Origin: Leisingera daeponensis DSM 23529
Lineage (GTDB): Bacteria > Pseudomonadota > Alphaproteobacteria > Rhodobacterales > Rhodobacteraceae
Assembly (NCBI RefSeq): GCF_000473145.1
Contig: NZ_KI421500.1
Coordinates: 3,735,583 to 3,799,582 of the forward strand
DNA: 64,000 nt
Direction of reading: 5' to 3'
The notes beneath the pieces are model-generated. The model did no database searches. It was not told the origin of the DNA and was given only the letters and a program-made list of their open reading frames with translations. The translations under genes were made by a program, and so were the position numbers. Shown one piece after another: positions 1-8,758 of the stretch (the stretch's first letter is position 1; each line of letters opens with the position of its first letter).

Positions 1-93
1 CTGATCCCATTCGTCGCCAGTGATCTCTCCCCAGGTTCTCTGCGCGGAACCTTTGAGTTGTTTCCATTGGCCTTTGACTTGATCCCAGTTCAT
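1..93 (-). CDS. CsbD family stress-response protein (N-terminal part)
   Basis: Only the first 31 codons are in the window; the gene runs off the left edge. The translation starts MNWDQVKGQWKQLKGSAQ and continues RTWGEITGDEWDQ, the characteristic start of CsbD-family proteins (small, soluble, about 60-70 residues, induced by general stress in Bacillus and many proteobacteria; molecular role unknown). The ATG (complement of 91-93) is preceded by a strong AAAGGAGA ribosome-binding site 4-5 bases upstream. The gene diverges from the small plus-strand gene at 335, so the roughly 240 bases between them probably hold both promoters. Confidence 0.85.
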   Translation of the reverse strand, partial: MNWDQVKGQWKQLKGSAQRTWGEITGDEWDQ

Positions 94-334
94 AGCAGTC
101 TCCTTTCGCCTTTTCTGCGACTGGGTAGGAAACGCTTTCTTGAGGAGGTTGTTCCCGTCCGTTCCTGGCTGAGCAGAAAACGGCTCAAGGGCTGCTTTGG
201 GATGCGCTCCCTGAGCTTCGTGCGGGTGTCCCGAAATCACAGGGTGTCAGCGCCGCTCGGCGCCAAGTGCGGGTGTGAAGGAACTTTGCCACACGGGAAA
301 CGTTGAAGTTTAGAAGCCGCTCGGGAGAGAGAAA

Positions 335-517
335 ATGTCGGACAAACCAGCAAGCGTCGATCACCTAAAAACCGAAGGTGGCCGCCCGGACACGATTCAG
401 GACGATCCCAAAAAGATGCGTCAGAAGCCCAAGGATCACTGGAACGACGCCACTGAGACGATGGATGAGGCACCGGCGGCAAGCCCGAATGCCGAGGAGC
501 AGAGCCGCAAGAGCTGA
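335..517 (+). CDS. small hydrophilic hypothetical protein
   Basis: A 60-residue protein, MSDKPASVDHLKTEGGRP..., with no hydrophobic stretch and rich in Asp, Lys, Glu and Pro, so probably soluble and largely disordered. GGGAGAGAG lies just before the ATG. It ends shortly before a strong terminator-like hairpin at 615-646, as expected for a single-gene transcript. Family not recognised. Its position next to a divergent CsbD gene suggests a stress-related small protein, but that is inference only. Confidence 0.55.
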   Translation: MSDKPASVDHLKTEGGRPDTIQDDPKKMRQKPKDHWNDATETMDEAPAASPNAEEQSRKS

Positions 518-614
518 AGGCCAAGGATCTAGGAACCGCTGAGGCGGGCGCCCGCCGGGCACTCTCTGTGCGCTCTGTGCGGTGCGTGGCGTGAGGAAGC
601 ACTGTTCACGAAAA

Positions 615-646
615 GAAACGGCAGCCCACCCCCGGGCTACCGTTTC
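615..646 (+). terminator. terminator-like hairpin after the small gene
   Basis: Arms 615-627 and 634-646 pair over 13 positions with one mismatch, around a 6-base C/A loop. The upstream side is A-rich and the downstream arm ends in TTTC. It lies about 100 bases after the gene at 335-517. The rest of 518-1129 (about 480 bases after the hairpin) holds only short overlapping open frames without good ribosome-binding sites; I see no gene there. Confidence 0.55.
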
Positions 647-1129
647 TCCAACATCTTCACTCGTTACCCCGCCGCTGGCGGCTCTCACCATGTCCGCTGA
701 AAACAGCGCGTTCCCATGGAACAGTCGCGGACTGCGAGGAAACGCTTAACAGGCGCATTGGTTCCCAAAAAAGAGAAGATTATTTTCCGGATTGCGCCTG
801 CCGCTGATGTTCAGCATGTGCATTCTCGGGATGCGGGGCCGTCTGCTGCGCCGCATCCGCCTGCCGCTGCAAGTCCCGGCGGCCGGATCAGGCCGCGGTC
901 GAACGGCGGCCTGGGAGAACGCAGAGACGCGTGAACGCGCACTGGTTCAAGAGATCTGCACATGCCCGCAAGAAGCTGAAGGATTGGCGCCGGCACTGCA
1001 ATGAGGACAGACCGCTCATCGCAATGGGATATACCGTCCTGATTGCCAGTCATTATCCGGATAGCGCCGCCAGCCCGTCATCGTTACAGAGCCGGAAAAA
1101 TCAAGCTTCCGGCGGTCCAAGGCCAAGGC

Positions 1130-3544
1130 TCAGCGCAGTACCCCCAGCACGTTGCGAAGTGTTTCTTGCAATTCGCGCGCGCGGGTGGGTTTGGTCAGGA
1201 CGGCGTCAAAACCGGCCCGCAGCAATTCTTCCTTCTGCTCGGGCATGATGTGCGCTGTTGCGGCAACCGCAGGGATGTACGGCCTGCCCAAGGCGTCATT
1301 GCGGGCGCGGATGCGGGTCAGCGCTTCAATGCCGGACATGCGGGGCATCGAAATGTCCATCAGCAAGCAATCAAAGGCACCGGGTTCCCAGGCGGAAACG
1401 GCCTCCACTCCATCGCGGCATGGTACTGAGATATAGCCGAACTTATCGAGGAATTTTTGCAAGATCAGCATGTTGGTGGCGTTGTCCTCGGCGACCAGCA
1501 AGCGGGGAGCGCGGGCTGGAGGCACCGGCTCGCTTGCGAAGGCGGGGGCGGCCGGCGGCGCCGCGGCAATGTCACCAGCCGCCAGAGGGAGAGAAAGCTG
1601 CAACTGGATCTCAGTGCCTTCGGAAGGAGCAGAAGCCACTGACAGGCTTCCGCCCATACGCTCCACAAGTTCCTTTACAATGGTCAGCCCAAGTCCTGTG
1701 CCGCCCAAGGCTGAGGCGGCCGGACCGGCCTGTTCGAACTTTGAAAAAACCCGGACCTGATCGTCCTCCGTCAGGCCGGTGCCGGTATCAGAAACCGACA
1801 GCATGAGGCCGCCAGGCCCGGTCCACGCGCTCAGCCGCACCTTCCCGGCTTCAGTGAACTTCAGTGCGTTTCCGCACAGGTTGTGCAGGATTTGCTCAAT
1901 CCGCCGGGCATCGCCCAGCCGCGGGTTGTCGGTTCCTGGTCCCAGATCAATTTCGAACGCGATTCCCTTGTGGCTGGCCACCGCCTGATGCAGGTCCGCC
2001 ACTTTCCGGCACACGCGCGCGGGGCTGAAGGGGGCGTTGTCCAGTTCCTCGCGCCCGGCCTCGATCCGGGCCAGGTCAAGCACGTCGTTGAGGATCGCCA
2101 GAAGCGTCTCCGAAGACGCTGTCACTGTCTGCAGCATGTCTTGCTGTTCGGGCGTGAGCGGTGTGTCCGCAATCAAATCGAGCATGCCGAGAATGCCGTT
2201 CATCGGCGTACGGATCTCATGGCTCATGTTTGCCAGGAAGGCAGACTTTGCGGCATTGGCCGCTTCGGCCTTGGCGCGCGCCTCTTCCAGCTCTGTTACA
2301 TCAACCCTGAGGCAGACATAGCCGCCATCCGCGGTCCTGCGGTCATAGGCTTTGAGAACACGTCCGTCGCTGATGCGCAGAAGCTGGGACGCGTCGCCGG
2401 CACGGAATACTTCCATCCGCGACTCGATAAACGCGGCGGTGTCTATATCCGGCCGCCCGTAGACCTTGGAGTTGGCAAGGCTGGTGACAATTTCGCGGTA
2501 GGACACGCCAGGGCGCACGATTTCGGCCCCTTCGGGGAACATCTCGCTGTAGGTGCTGTTGGCCAGCACCAGCCGCTCGTCTTTGTCGAACAGGACAAAG
2601 CCGTCCGCAAGGGCTTCGACTGCGTCTGACAACCTTTCATTGGCGAGCCTGGCGGCCTCCTGATCGGCCCGTTTCTCGGTGATATCCTCGACCATGGCGA
2701 CATAGAGCGGCCGGTCGGCCTCAAGCAGATGCAGCTTGATCGAGACGGGATAGCAGCTGCCGTCCTTGCGCTGGTGGCGGGTGCTCAATTCTAGCGTCCG
2801 CCGGTCTCCAGCTCGCAGAGGCGCCAGTAGGGCGGCAAACTCCTCTGCGGTGAAATCCGGTTTTATGTCGAGCGCGGTCATGCCAAGAATTTCGTCCCGG
2901 CTGTAGCCGAGGTTGCGCCGGGCCCCCAGGTTCACCTCCTCGAAAAGCCAGCTGACCGGGTCGAAGACATAGATTTCGTGCAGACTGGCCTCGATGATGC
3001 GGCCAAGCCAGGCATTGCGCGCATCCTTGCGCGCAGCCTCAGCCGCCAGCATCTGATCGGTGTGCCGTGTTATCAAGTCGGTGGCGATGGCTGCCAGGTC
3101 GCTGAGGATTGCGGCTGTATCCTCCCCGAACTGCTCTGGCGCCGAATGCGCAACGCAGATCGCCCCCAGGCGCATCCCGCTGCCGGTTTCCAGCGCAGCG
3201 CCGGCATAAGAGCGCACCTGAGGTTCACTTGCGACGAAGGGCAGGGTGTTGAAGCGGCTATCCAGTGTGGCATCCCGCAGAACCAGAGAGGGCGGGCCGC
3301 TGAGGAGATGCGTGCAGATTGTGCAATCGCGCGGGACCGACTTCGGGGCTGTGAAACCTGCTGCCGCAAACACGTGCAGCTCGGAGTCTCCGATCACCGA
3401 AATCAGGGCAAAGTCTGCGCGGGCAATCCGGGCGGCCAAATTGCAGAGATTTTGCAAGGTCTCAGCGGGAGGCGCCAATTCGTGGACGAGGCTGTCAATA
3501 TATTTTAGCCGGGCAGCTTCGGAGGCCGATCTGGAATGCGGCAT
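1130..3544 (-). CDS. hybrid sensor histidine kinase (GAF-PAS-PAS-HisKA-HATPase-receiver)
   Basis: An 804-residue cytoplasmic kinase with no transmembrane segment. Order: GAF domain (about 15-160); PAS with PAC (about 175-295, ending FVAMVEDITE-like text); a second PAS of the PAS_7 type (about 300-410); HisKA with the phospho-accepting His in SHEIRTPMNGILGM (about residue 441); a HATPase domain with DTGTGL and GGTGLGLTIVKELV; and a C-terminal receiver whose phospho-acceptor Asp is in LLMDISMPRMSG (about 729). It should pass phosphate from His to its own receiver and then to an unknown His-transfer protein. No cognate response regulator or Hpt gene adjoins it. The signal is unknown; GAF and PAS domains suggest a small molecule, light or redox. 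Confidence 0.9.
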   Translation of the reverse strand: MPHSRSASEAARLKYIDSLVHELAPPAETLQNLCNLAARIARADFALISVIGDSELHVFAAAGFTAPKSVPRDCTICTHLLSGPPSLVLRDATLDSRFNTLPFVASEPQVRSYAGAALETGSGMRLGAICVAHSAPEQFGEDTAAILSDLAAIATDLITRHTDQMLAAEAARKDARNAWLGRIIEASLHEIYVFDPVSWLFEEVNLGARRNLGYSRDEILGMTALDIKPDFTAEEFAALLAPLRAGDRRTLELSTRHQRKDGSCYPVSIKLHLLEADRPLYVAMVEDITEKRADQEAARLANERLSDAVEALADGFVLFDKDERLVLANSTYSEMFPEGAEIVRPGVSYREIVTSLANSKVYGRPDIDTAAFIESRMEVFRAGDASQLLRISDGRVLKAYDRRTADGGYVCLRVDVTELEEARAKAEAANAAKSAFLANMSHEIRTPMNGILGMLDLIADTPLTPEQQDMLQTVTASSETLLAILNDVLDLARIEAGREELDNAPFSPARVCRKVADLHQAVASHKGIAFEIDLGPGTDNPRLGDARRIEQILHNLCGNALKFTEAGKVRLSAWTGPGGLMLSVSDTGTGLTEDDQVRVFSKFEQAGPAASALGGTGLGLTIVKELVERMGGSLSVASAPSEGTEIQLQLSLPLAAGDIAAAPPAAPAFASEPVPPARAPRLLVAEDNATNMLILQKFLDKFGYISVPCRDGVEAVSAWEPGAFDCLLMDISMPRMSGIEALTRIRARNDALGRPYIPAVAATAHIMPEQKEELLRAGFDAVLTKPTRARELQETLRNVLGVLR

Positions 3545-3557
3545 TCAAATTTTCCTG

Positions 3558-3836
3558 TCAGTTAGCCTTTTTCGGGCCTAGCGCCTGATCGCGGACAGCC
3601 ATGGCAAGACGGGTGGAGGCAGTAAAACGGTTCGCGCGGCGCTCTTCAGCGAATGGCGCTGCACGCGCAGATATCTCTCTTGTCCCGCCGCCTGCAAGGG
3701 CGGCCTGTTCCGCACCGAAGGATGCAGTCATGATTTTTTCCCACTGGGACAATTCCCGCTGGCTGGACTGTTTCGAAGCTGGTTCTGTCCGCCAATCAGC
3801 GGGACCGAAACCATAGGCGCCGACAAGATCGCGCAC
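3558..3836 (-). CDS. possible small protein upstream of the hybrid kinase; start uncertain
   Basis: A 92-codon frame opening with GTG and ending ...QALGPKKAN 13 bases before the kinase start. Codon use looks coding, but the GTG lacks a ribosome-binding site. In another frame, an ATG at 3874 has a GAGG motif 8 bases upstream and opens with MSLKYKTAGAILSCAILSA, which resembles an export signal; that frame stops after 48 codons. One explanation is a single frameshift splitting a short exported protein; another is chance. No family recognised. Confidence 0.3.
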   Translation of the reverse strand: MRDLVGAYGFGPADWRTEPASKQSSQRELSQWEKIMTASFGAEQAALAGGGTREISARAAPFAEERRANRFTASTRLAMAVRDQALGPKKAN

Positions 3837-4025
3837 GACAGAATTGCGCCCGCAGTTTTGTATTTCAACGACATCTAACAGGCCTCACCGTATCCAGTGG
3901 AACCGGGGTACAGGTAAACTTTGAATTTTCAGTATATGTAATAGTTTAAACGGCAATCGGCAGCAGGGTTCGGAACGTGGATTTCCGGGAGAAGTTTCCC
4001 TTGGAAATCCGAGGTGCCGTCGAAA

Positions 4026-4128
4026 CCCGGACACTGACATAAGCTGCGAATTGCAGACTGCGGATCTTCGGTGAGAAGGAGATCAGGAATGCCGAAACGC
4101 AAGGTGCACGCGCCCGAGTTCAAGGCCA
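4026..4128 (+). mobile_element. IS3-family element remnant (left end and start of orfA)
   Basis: From CCGGACACTGACATAAGC at about 4027 the sequence is nearly identical to the reverse complement of 8780-8880. At 4089 an ATG with an AGAAGGAGA site upstream opens MPKRKVHAPEFKA, the hallmark start of IS3-family OrfA (helix-turn-helix transposase subunit). Similarity to OrfA ends after about 13 codons, although the frame runs on to 4243. Only the left end of the element remains, so it is dead. Bases 3837-4025 and 4129-4300 hold no other gene that I can see. Confidence 0.7.
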
Positions 4129-4300
4129 GGGGGGCGATGGGTAGCACATCACATCAAAGCCAATCGCGAAAGTTTCAAGACGATAGAGCCGTCCAAGTCA
4201 GCCGGGGAGCTTCCGAGCTTCATGTTACGGACCGCTTGCTTTAGAGTGACAGATGCGGGGCAGCTGGCGGCTAGATGAACTCGCTTGTCGGAGCGAGATC

Positions 4301-5689
4301 ATGAACGTTGACGCACTTGTCCATATTGAGCCAACCGAAATCGTAGCCAGCCTGAGAGAGTGCCTTTTGGTGCTCACCGATGACCTGGTCGTGGAGTATG
4401 CCAACGACCGGTTTTTCAAAGTCTTCGAAGTCGACGAGGCCGAGACCATCGGCGCGCCTTTGGCCAAACTGGGCAACGGGCAGTGGAATATCCCTTCCTT
4501 GCTCGGGGAACTGGACAAGATCCTCGGCGAGAGGACCACCGTCGAGGACTTCGAGGTCGACCATGCGTTCGAGCACATCGGGCGCCGGGTCATGCGGTTG
4601 AACGCCAGGAAGACCGTCCGTCCCGGCAATGGCTCGCGACGCATTCTGGTCGCCATCGAGGATGTCACGGTAGCGAGCGACATGGCTGCGGAACTCGAGA
4701 GGCAACGCCTGCTGGCGACCGGCATCGTCGATACTATCCGCGAGCCTTTGCTGGTGCTTGACGAAGACCTTCGCGTTACTGCTGCAAGCCGCGCATTCTT
4801 CTCCACCTTTCATGTCGGCCAGGACGTCACGCTGGGACGAAGGCTTACCGAACTTGGGGAAGGACAATGGGCGATCCCGGCGCTTGTCGACCTGCTGCTC
4901 AATGTTGTCCCGAACAACACGGTTGTCGAAGACTACGAGGTCAGCCACGCGTTCCCTGAGATCGGCGAGCGTGTGATACTGCTGAACGCCCGAAAGGTCT
5001 TTCGCGAAGGCAACAACACTCATTCGCTTCTGCTTGCGATGGAGGATGTGACCGTGCGGCGGCATCTTGAGGCTGAGAGGAAAGCGGCGCTGGATCATGC
5101 CGGACGTCTGCTCGAAGAGCTCAATCATCGCGTGATGAACAGTCTCACGATGATCGGCGGCATCATCGCGCTCGAAGCGCGCAGTATGACGGATGACGAT
5201 TGCAGGAAGGCGTTTGCAAGGATGAGGGCGCGAGTCGACGCGGTGGGGAGCCTTTACCGGACACTTTCCCAGACCGGGTCGATCGACAGCGTCATGGCCA
5301 GTATCTATATTCCGACCCTCATCGAGGATCTGGTCGGATCCTCCGGTTATTCCGACAAGGTCTTGCTGAGCTACGACATCGCCGATGCGGCGCTGTCCAC
5401 CCGCATCGCTGTGCCGCTCGGACTGATCGTAAACGAACTGGTCACCAATAGTTTGAAGTATGCGTTTGATGATCGCACCGACGGGCGATTGACCGTCGAG
5501 CTTTCAATTGATGACAGTGCGATGACCCTGAGAGTGTCCGATGACGGCCCCGGGATTGACCCGCAGGCGCGTGTGGATTCTGGGCTCGGGCAGAAGCTGA
5601 CCAATTCCTTTGCCATGCAGCTTGGGGGAGAGCTGGTCACCGACAGCGCATCGAACGGAACGGCGCACAGGCTTTCGATCCCCATCTGA
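4301..5689 (+). CDS. PAS-PAS-HisKA_2 (HWE-type) sensor histidine kinase
   Basis: A 462-residue soluble kinase. Two consecutive PAS-like domains (about 10-125 and 140-250) are clearly copies of each other: both contain LG-x-GQW-x-IP, VED-x-EV-x-HAF, LNARK and EDVT. The HisKA_2 phospho-acceptor is in EELNHRVMNSL (His about residue 276). It is followed by an ATPase domain with NELVTNSLKYAF and DDGPGI, lacking a classic F box, as in HWE/HisKA_2 kinases of alphaproteobacteria, which often act in the general stress (PhyR-NepR) or light response. I start at 4301 rather than the in-frame ATG at 4253 because the extra 16 residues look non-domain and neither start has a good Shine-Dalgarno site. No response regulator adjoins. 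Confidence 0.88.
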   Translation: MNVDALVHIEPTEIVASLRECLLVLTDDLVVEYANDRFFKVFEVDEAETIGAPLAKLGNGQWNIPSLLGELDKILGERTTVEDFEVDHAFEHIGRRVMRLNARKTVRPGNGSRRILVAIEDVTVASDMAAELERQRLLATGIVDTIREPLLVLDEDLRVTAASRAFFSTFHVGQDVTLGRRLTELGEGQWAIPALVDLLLNVVPNNTVVEDYEVSHAFPEIGERVILLNARKVFREGNNTHSLLLAMEDVTVRRHLEAERKAALDHAGRLLEELNHRVMNSLTMIGGIIALEARSMTDDDCRKAFARMRARVDAVGSLYRTLSQTGSIDSVMASIYIPTLIEDLVGSSGYSDKVLLSYDIADAALSTRIAVPLGLIVNELVTNSLKYAFDDRTDGRLTVELSIDDSAMTLRVSDDGPGIDPQARVDSGLGQKLTNSFAMQLGGELVTDSASNGTAHRLSIPI

Positions 5690-5745
5690 CGGTCTCGCGG
5701 GCTAATGGCGAATTAGGTGCTCTTGCCTCTTGCTCTCGGAAAAAT

Positions 5746-5778
5746 ATACTCCATATAACATCCAAGTGGATGGAGTAT
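5746..5778 (+). promoter_or_regulatory. inverted-repeat operator at the ribbon-helix-helix gene
   Basis: ATACTCCAT (5746-5754) and its exact reverse complement ATGGAGTAT (5770-5778) are separated by 15 bases and end 4 bases before the ATG at 5783. The right arm contains the gene's ribosome-binding site (GGAG). Ribbon-helix-helix repressors usually bind such repeats and repress their own operon, so autoregulation is the simple inference. Confidence 0.6.
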
Positions 5779-5782
5779 TGAA

Positions 5783-6193
5783 ATGCCTAAAGTTGCTCAC
5801 CTGCGCTCGGTCGAGCCGGAAAAGATCACGATCAATCTCGGCCATGTCGATCTTGGCCGGATAGACCTGCTTGTTCAGGAGGGGTTCTACTCGAACCGGA
5901 CCGATTTCATCCGCACCGCTATTCGCAATCAGCTCAGCGCCGAGCAGGAGCAGGTGGCCCAGTCGGTCAGACGCAACATGCTCGAAATGGGACTTCTCGA
6001 TCTCAGCCGCTCGGATCTCGAGGCGGCGCAGGCGCGCGGCGAGACGCTGGATATCAGGGTCGTGGGCCTTGCCCGTATCGCGGACGACGTCACCGTTGAC
6101 CTCGCACTTGCAACCATCGGGTCTATTAACGTGCTGGGCGCCCTTCAGGCGTCCAAGGAAGTCAAAGCGGCCCTGAAGGACCGCATCACCTGA
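5783..6193 (+). CDS. CopG-type ribbon-helix-helix transcriptional regulator
   Basis: 136 residues. The N-terminal part carries the ribbon-helix-helix pattern: a beta-strand EKITINLG, then VDLGRIDLLVQEGFYSNRTDFIRTAIR spread over two helices. The extended C-terminal part (about 60-136) contains a repeated beta-rich segment (LDIRVVGLARIADDVT, ...TIGSINVLGAL), which resembles bactofilin/polymer-like text and may mediate oligomerisation or ligand sensing. It begins the unit regulator-esterase-C45 acyltransferase (gap 30 bases to the next gene). The inverted repeat over its ribosome-binding site is the likely operator. In relatives this regulator type often sits next to PHB-depolymerase-like esterases. 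Confidence 0.8.
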   Translation: MPKVAHLRSVEPEKITINLGHVDLGRIDLLVQEGFYSNRTDFIRTAIRNQLSAEQEQVAQSVRRNMLEMGLLDLSRSDLEAAQARGETLDIRVVGLARIADDVTVDLALATIGSINVLGALQASKEVKAALKDRIT

Positions 6194-6223
6194 GGCGGTT
6201 GCCTCACCTCGAAAGAAAACAAC

Positions 6224-7306
6224 ATGAAAAGTGATTTCGCGACGGCCATGGGCCGGGCGCTTGAGCAGACTCGTGCCGGAAATCCGGCCGAGGCCACGCG
6301 GCTGATACAGGCGGCGCTGAACGGTCAGGGGACGGGAACAGCAGTTTCAGGCGCCCAAACGAGCCGGAAAGCGCGGCGGCCGCTTGGACAAGTCATCGAT
6401 TCCCTCGTCAACGGGAAGCCGTTGCGGATGCCCGGGTCCGCGCGTCCGGGCAGACAGCCCGCGATCCCCGATGGCGCTTCGTACGAGACCTGCCGGCACG
6501 CCTGCGCTCATGGGGCCAGAGATGTGCGTGTCTTCGCTCCCTCTCCACGCGACGAGCCTGTGCGCGGTCTCATTCTGATGCTGCATGGCTGCACTCAGAA
6601 CGCCGACGACTTCGCCGCCGGCACGCGGATGAACTTTCTGGCCGAAGAGCATAACCTGATCGTCGCCTATCCCGACCAGACCCGCGCCGCGAACCAGATG
6701 GCATGCTGGAACTGGTTCCGTCCCGAAGATCAGAGGCGCGAAGGCGGTGAAGCGGCGCTGCTGGCCGATCTCGCGGCAAGCCTTGCCGCGCAGCATGGTG
6801 TGCCGTCCGGCCGGATCTTCGCCGCCGGCCTGTCGGCGGGTGGCGCGATGGCCGCGATCCTGGGTGAGACACATCCCGAGGTCTTCGCCGCCATCGGTGT
6901 GCATTCCGGCCTCGCGCCGGGGTCGGCCTCCGACATGGCAAGCGCATATGCCGCGATGCGAGGGCAGGCGGTTCCGCCGCGATCGGCGCGCTCAGAACCT
7001 CAACGCAGCATCGTCTTTCACGGCACGGCGGACAGCACGGTTGCCCCATCGAACGGAGATGCGGTCGTGGCTGCGGCTCTTGCTGGCTTCGATGCCGACC
7101 GGATCGAGGATACCATCACCGGCGCACGCGTCGTGATGCACCGCGACCGCGCAGGCGCGACACTGGTCGAACACTGGGCCCTGCCCGGTATCGGACATGC
7201 CTGGTCGGGCGGCTCGCCGGACGGCAGCTATACCGATCCGACGGGCCCGGACGCCTCGGCCGAAATGATCCGGTTCTTCCTTTCGGTCGCGGAGCCGCGT
7301 CAATGA
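6224..7306 (+). CDS. PHB depolymerase family esterase (alpha/beta hydrolase)
   Basis: 360 residues. The N-terminal MKSDFATAMGRALEQTRAG followed by a Gly/Arg-rich linker and then an alpha/beta-hydrolase core is the layout of the LpqC/PHB-depolymerase-like esterases. Visible motifs are LMLHGCTQNADDFA (oxyanion region), the nucleophile elbow AAGLSAGGAM (Ser204), FHGTADSTV (acid residue region) and GIGHAWSGGS (catalytic His). No signal peptide, so it is likely intracellular, acting on polyhydroxyalkanoate oligomers or another short ester; the true substrate cannot be read from the sequence. It overlaps the next gene by 4 bases (ATGA), implying coupled translation. Confidence 0.85.
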   Translation: MKSDFATAMGRALEQTRAGNPAEATRLIQAALNGQGTGTAVSGAQTSRKARRPLGQVIDSLVNGKPLRMPGSARPGRQPAIPDGASYETCRHACAHGARDVRVFAPSPRDEPVRGLILMLHGCTQNADDFAAGTRMNFLAEEHNLIVAYPDQTRAANQMACWNWFRPEDQRREGGEAALLADLAASLAAQHGVPSGRIFAAGLSAGGAMAAILGETHPEVFAAIGVHSGLAPGSASDMASAYAAMRGQAVPPRSARSEPQRSIVFHGTADSTVAPSNGDAVVAAALAGFDADRIEDTITGARVVMHRDRAGATLVEHWALPGIGHAWSGGSPDGSYTDPTGPDASAEMIRFFLSVAEPRQ

Positions 7307-8436
7307 CCAGCCAGCTTGCCTTCGAAGCAATTGCGGAAGCCACTCCGGGCGCGAAATGGAAAAGGCGCTGGGATCTGTCCTGGCCCGCGTATGAGGCGTG
7401 GTTCCTGCGCAATGGTGGAGAGGCTGGCCCGTCGCGCGCGGAGTGCGATGCGGCCGTCAAGAGCTACATGCCGGAACTCGTCGGCACCCATGCCCGGCTG
7501 ACGGAATTGACAGGGGGCGGCGGCCGCGCCGCCCGGTTCCTCTCGGGCTGGTGTCCGCCTGCCTATCTGAGCGGGTGCTCGATTGCCGCGCAGACCTGTG
7601 GCGGCAAAGTCAGTCTTGTCCGGAATTACGACCTGTCGCCGGACCTGAACGAGGGCCTGCTCTTGCGCAGCGAATGGCGGCGCCCGGTCATGGGGATGGT
7701 GGAGTTCCTCTGGGGGCTATCCGATGGGATCAATGACGCGGGTCTCTCCATTGCCCTAGCGTATGGCGGGCGCAAGGAAGTGCGCCGCGGCTTCGGGATT
7801 ACGATGATCGTCCGCTATTTGTTGGAGACTTGCGAGTCGGTGGCCGAGGCGCTCGACCGGCTGAAGGGAATACCCTCCCACATGGCCTACAATCTCGTCC
7901 TGGCGGACGCTACCGGGCAGGTGGCCTCGGTCGAGCTCTTCCCCGGCGGCGGTTTTCGCGAGATGCCCGCCGCGGTCGCCACGAACCATCAACAGGGAGC
8001 CCCTCGTACCGACCGGGACCGCGCCAACCGGACAGTTGAGCGCCGCGCCTATCTTGAGACCCTTCTGGAGTCGGATGCGCCGCCGAATGCGTTGAGCCGG
8101 GCATTTTTGTCAGAGCCGCTGTTTCAGAGGGATTTCGCCGGCGGATTCGGGACGCTCTTCACTGCCGAGTACACTCCGGCCCGTAAAGGGCTTGCTCTGC
8201 TCTGGCAGGGTCAGACTTGGTCCCAGACACTCTCGGATTTCGAAGAAGGTCAGAGACTGATCGTGTATGACACAGATCTGAACGCCATATATTTTGCCGA
8301 TTGGTCTTACTGGGGGGCACGTGCGCCTTCCAGTTGGCAACTGGCTGGACAAGAGATCGCCCAACAGTGGACCTCCGCGACCACCCGGTGTGCCGCGGCA
8401 GGATACGGAGGGGGTTATTTTCCTTACTGCGTTTAG
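7303..8436 (+). CDS. C45-family peptidase / acyl-coenzyme A:6-APA acyltransferase-like
   Basis: 377 residues, Ntn-hydrolase superfamily. The segment YLSGCSIAAQT places the likely catalytic Cys at residue 92; KVSLVRNYDL and the later MAYNLVLADATGQVASVE and AVATNHQ are the conserved blocks of the C45/AAT family. True penicillin acyltransferases self-cleave before the Cys; here about 91 residues precede it, so either processing occurs or this is a non-processed variant. It may hydrolyse or transfer acyl groups on amides such as N-acyl amino acids or lactones. It is last in the regulator-esterase-C45 unit. Downstream is an IS remnant, not a related gene. Confidence 0.82.
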   Translation: MTSQLAFEAIAEATPGAKWKRRWDLSWPAYEAWFLRNGGEAGPSRAECDAAVKSYMPELVGTHARLTELTGGGGRAARFLSGWCPPAYLSGCSIAAQTCGGKVSLVRNYDLSPDLNEGLLLRSEWRRPVMGMVEFLWGLSDGINDAGLSIALAYGGRKEVRRGFGITMIVRYLLETCESVAEALDRLKGIPSHMAYNLVLADATGQVASVELFPGGGFREMPAAVATNHQQGAPRTDRDRANRTVERRAYLETLLESDAPPNALSRAFLSEPLFQRDFAGGFGTLFTAEYTPARKGLALLWQGQTWSQTLSDFEEGQRLIVYDTDLNAIYFADWSYWGARAPSSWQLAGQEIAQQWTSATTRCAAAGYGGGYFPYCV

Positions 8437-8758
8437 GGCGCTATTGGAGGAGCGGCCCAGCTCAGCGTCCCGGCCGAGGCGTTGATGGTGCCGTGCGTGC
8501 GTTTCGTGTGCGATGGCTTTCAAAGGTCTGCAAAATGCTTTGGAGCAGACCTTCACGTCTGCTGGTTGACTGGCAGTTTTGTCCCGCAATGTGCGGGTTC
8601 ACCGGCTCCAGAACCTCGCTCTCGCAACAAACATCAGAAACGGTGGCCTGCGCCGCAGTACAAAACCTCGGCTGGTTGCGGAAAACGGCCGAGTTTGCAA
8701 AGGCCACTATCTGCACACAGCAGGCGACGGGGGCATGCGGCACGCGCTGGAAGCAGCA
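8437..8758. other. intergenic, no gene recognised
   Basis: About 320 bases between the C45 gene and an IS3-type remnant. Open frames here are short, cross one another on both strands and lack ribosome-binding sites. It could be junction debris from the mobile element. Bases 8891-9135, after the remnant, are likewise without a recognisable gene apart from the upstream region of the SLC13 permease. Confidence 0.5.

Noticed and set aside
716..1004. Overlapping short frames between the small gene and the hybrid kinase
   Set aside because: No ribosome-binding site, no recognisable protein text, and frames conflict with each other.
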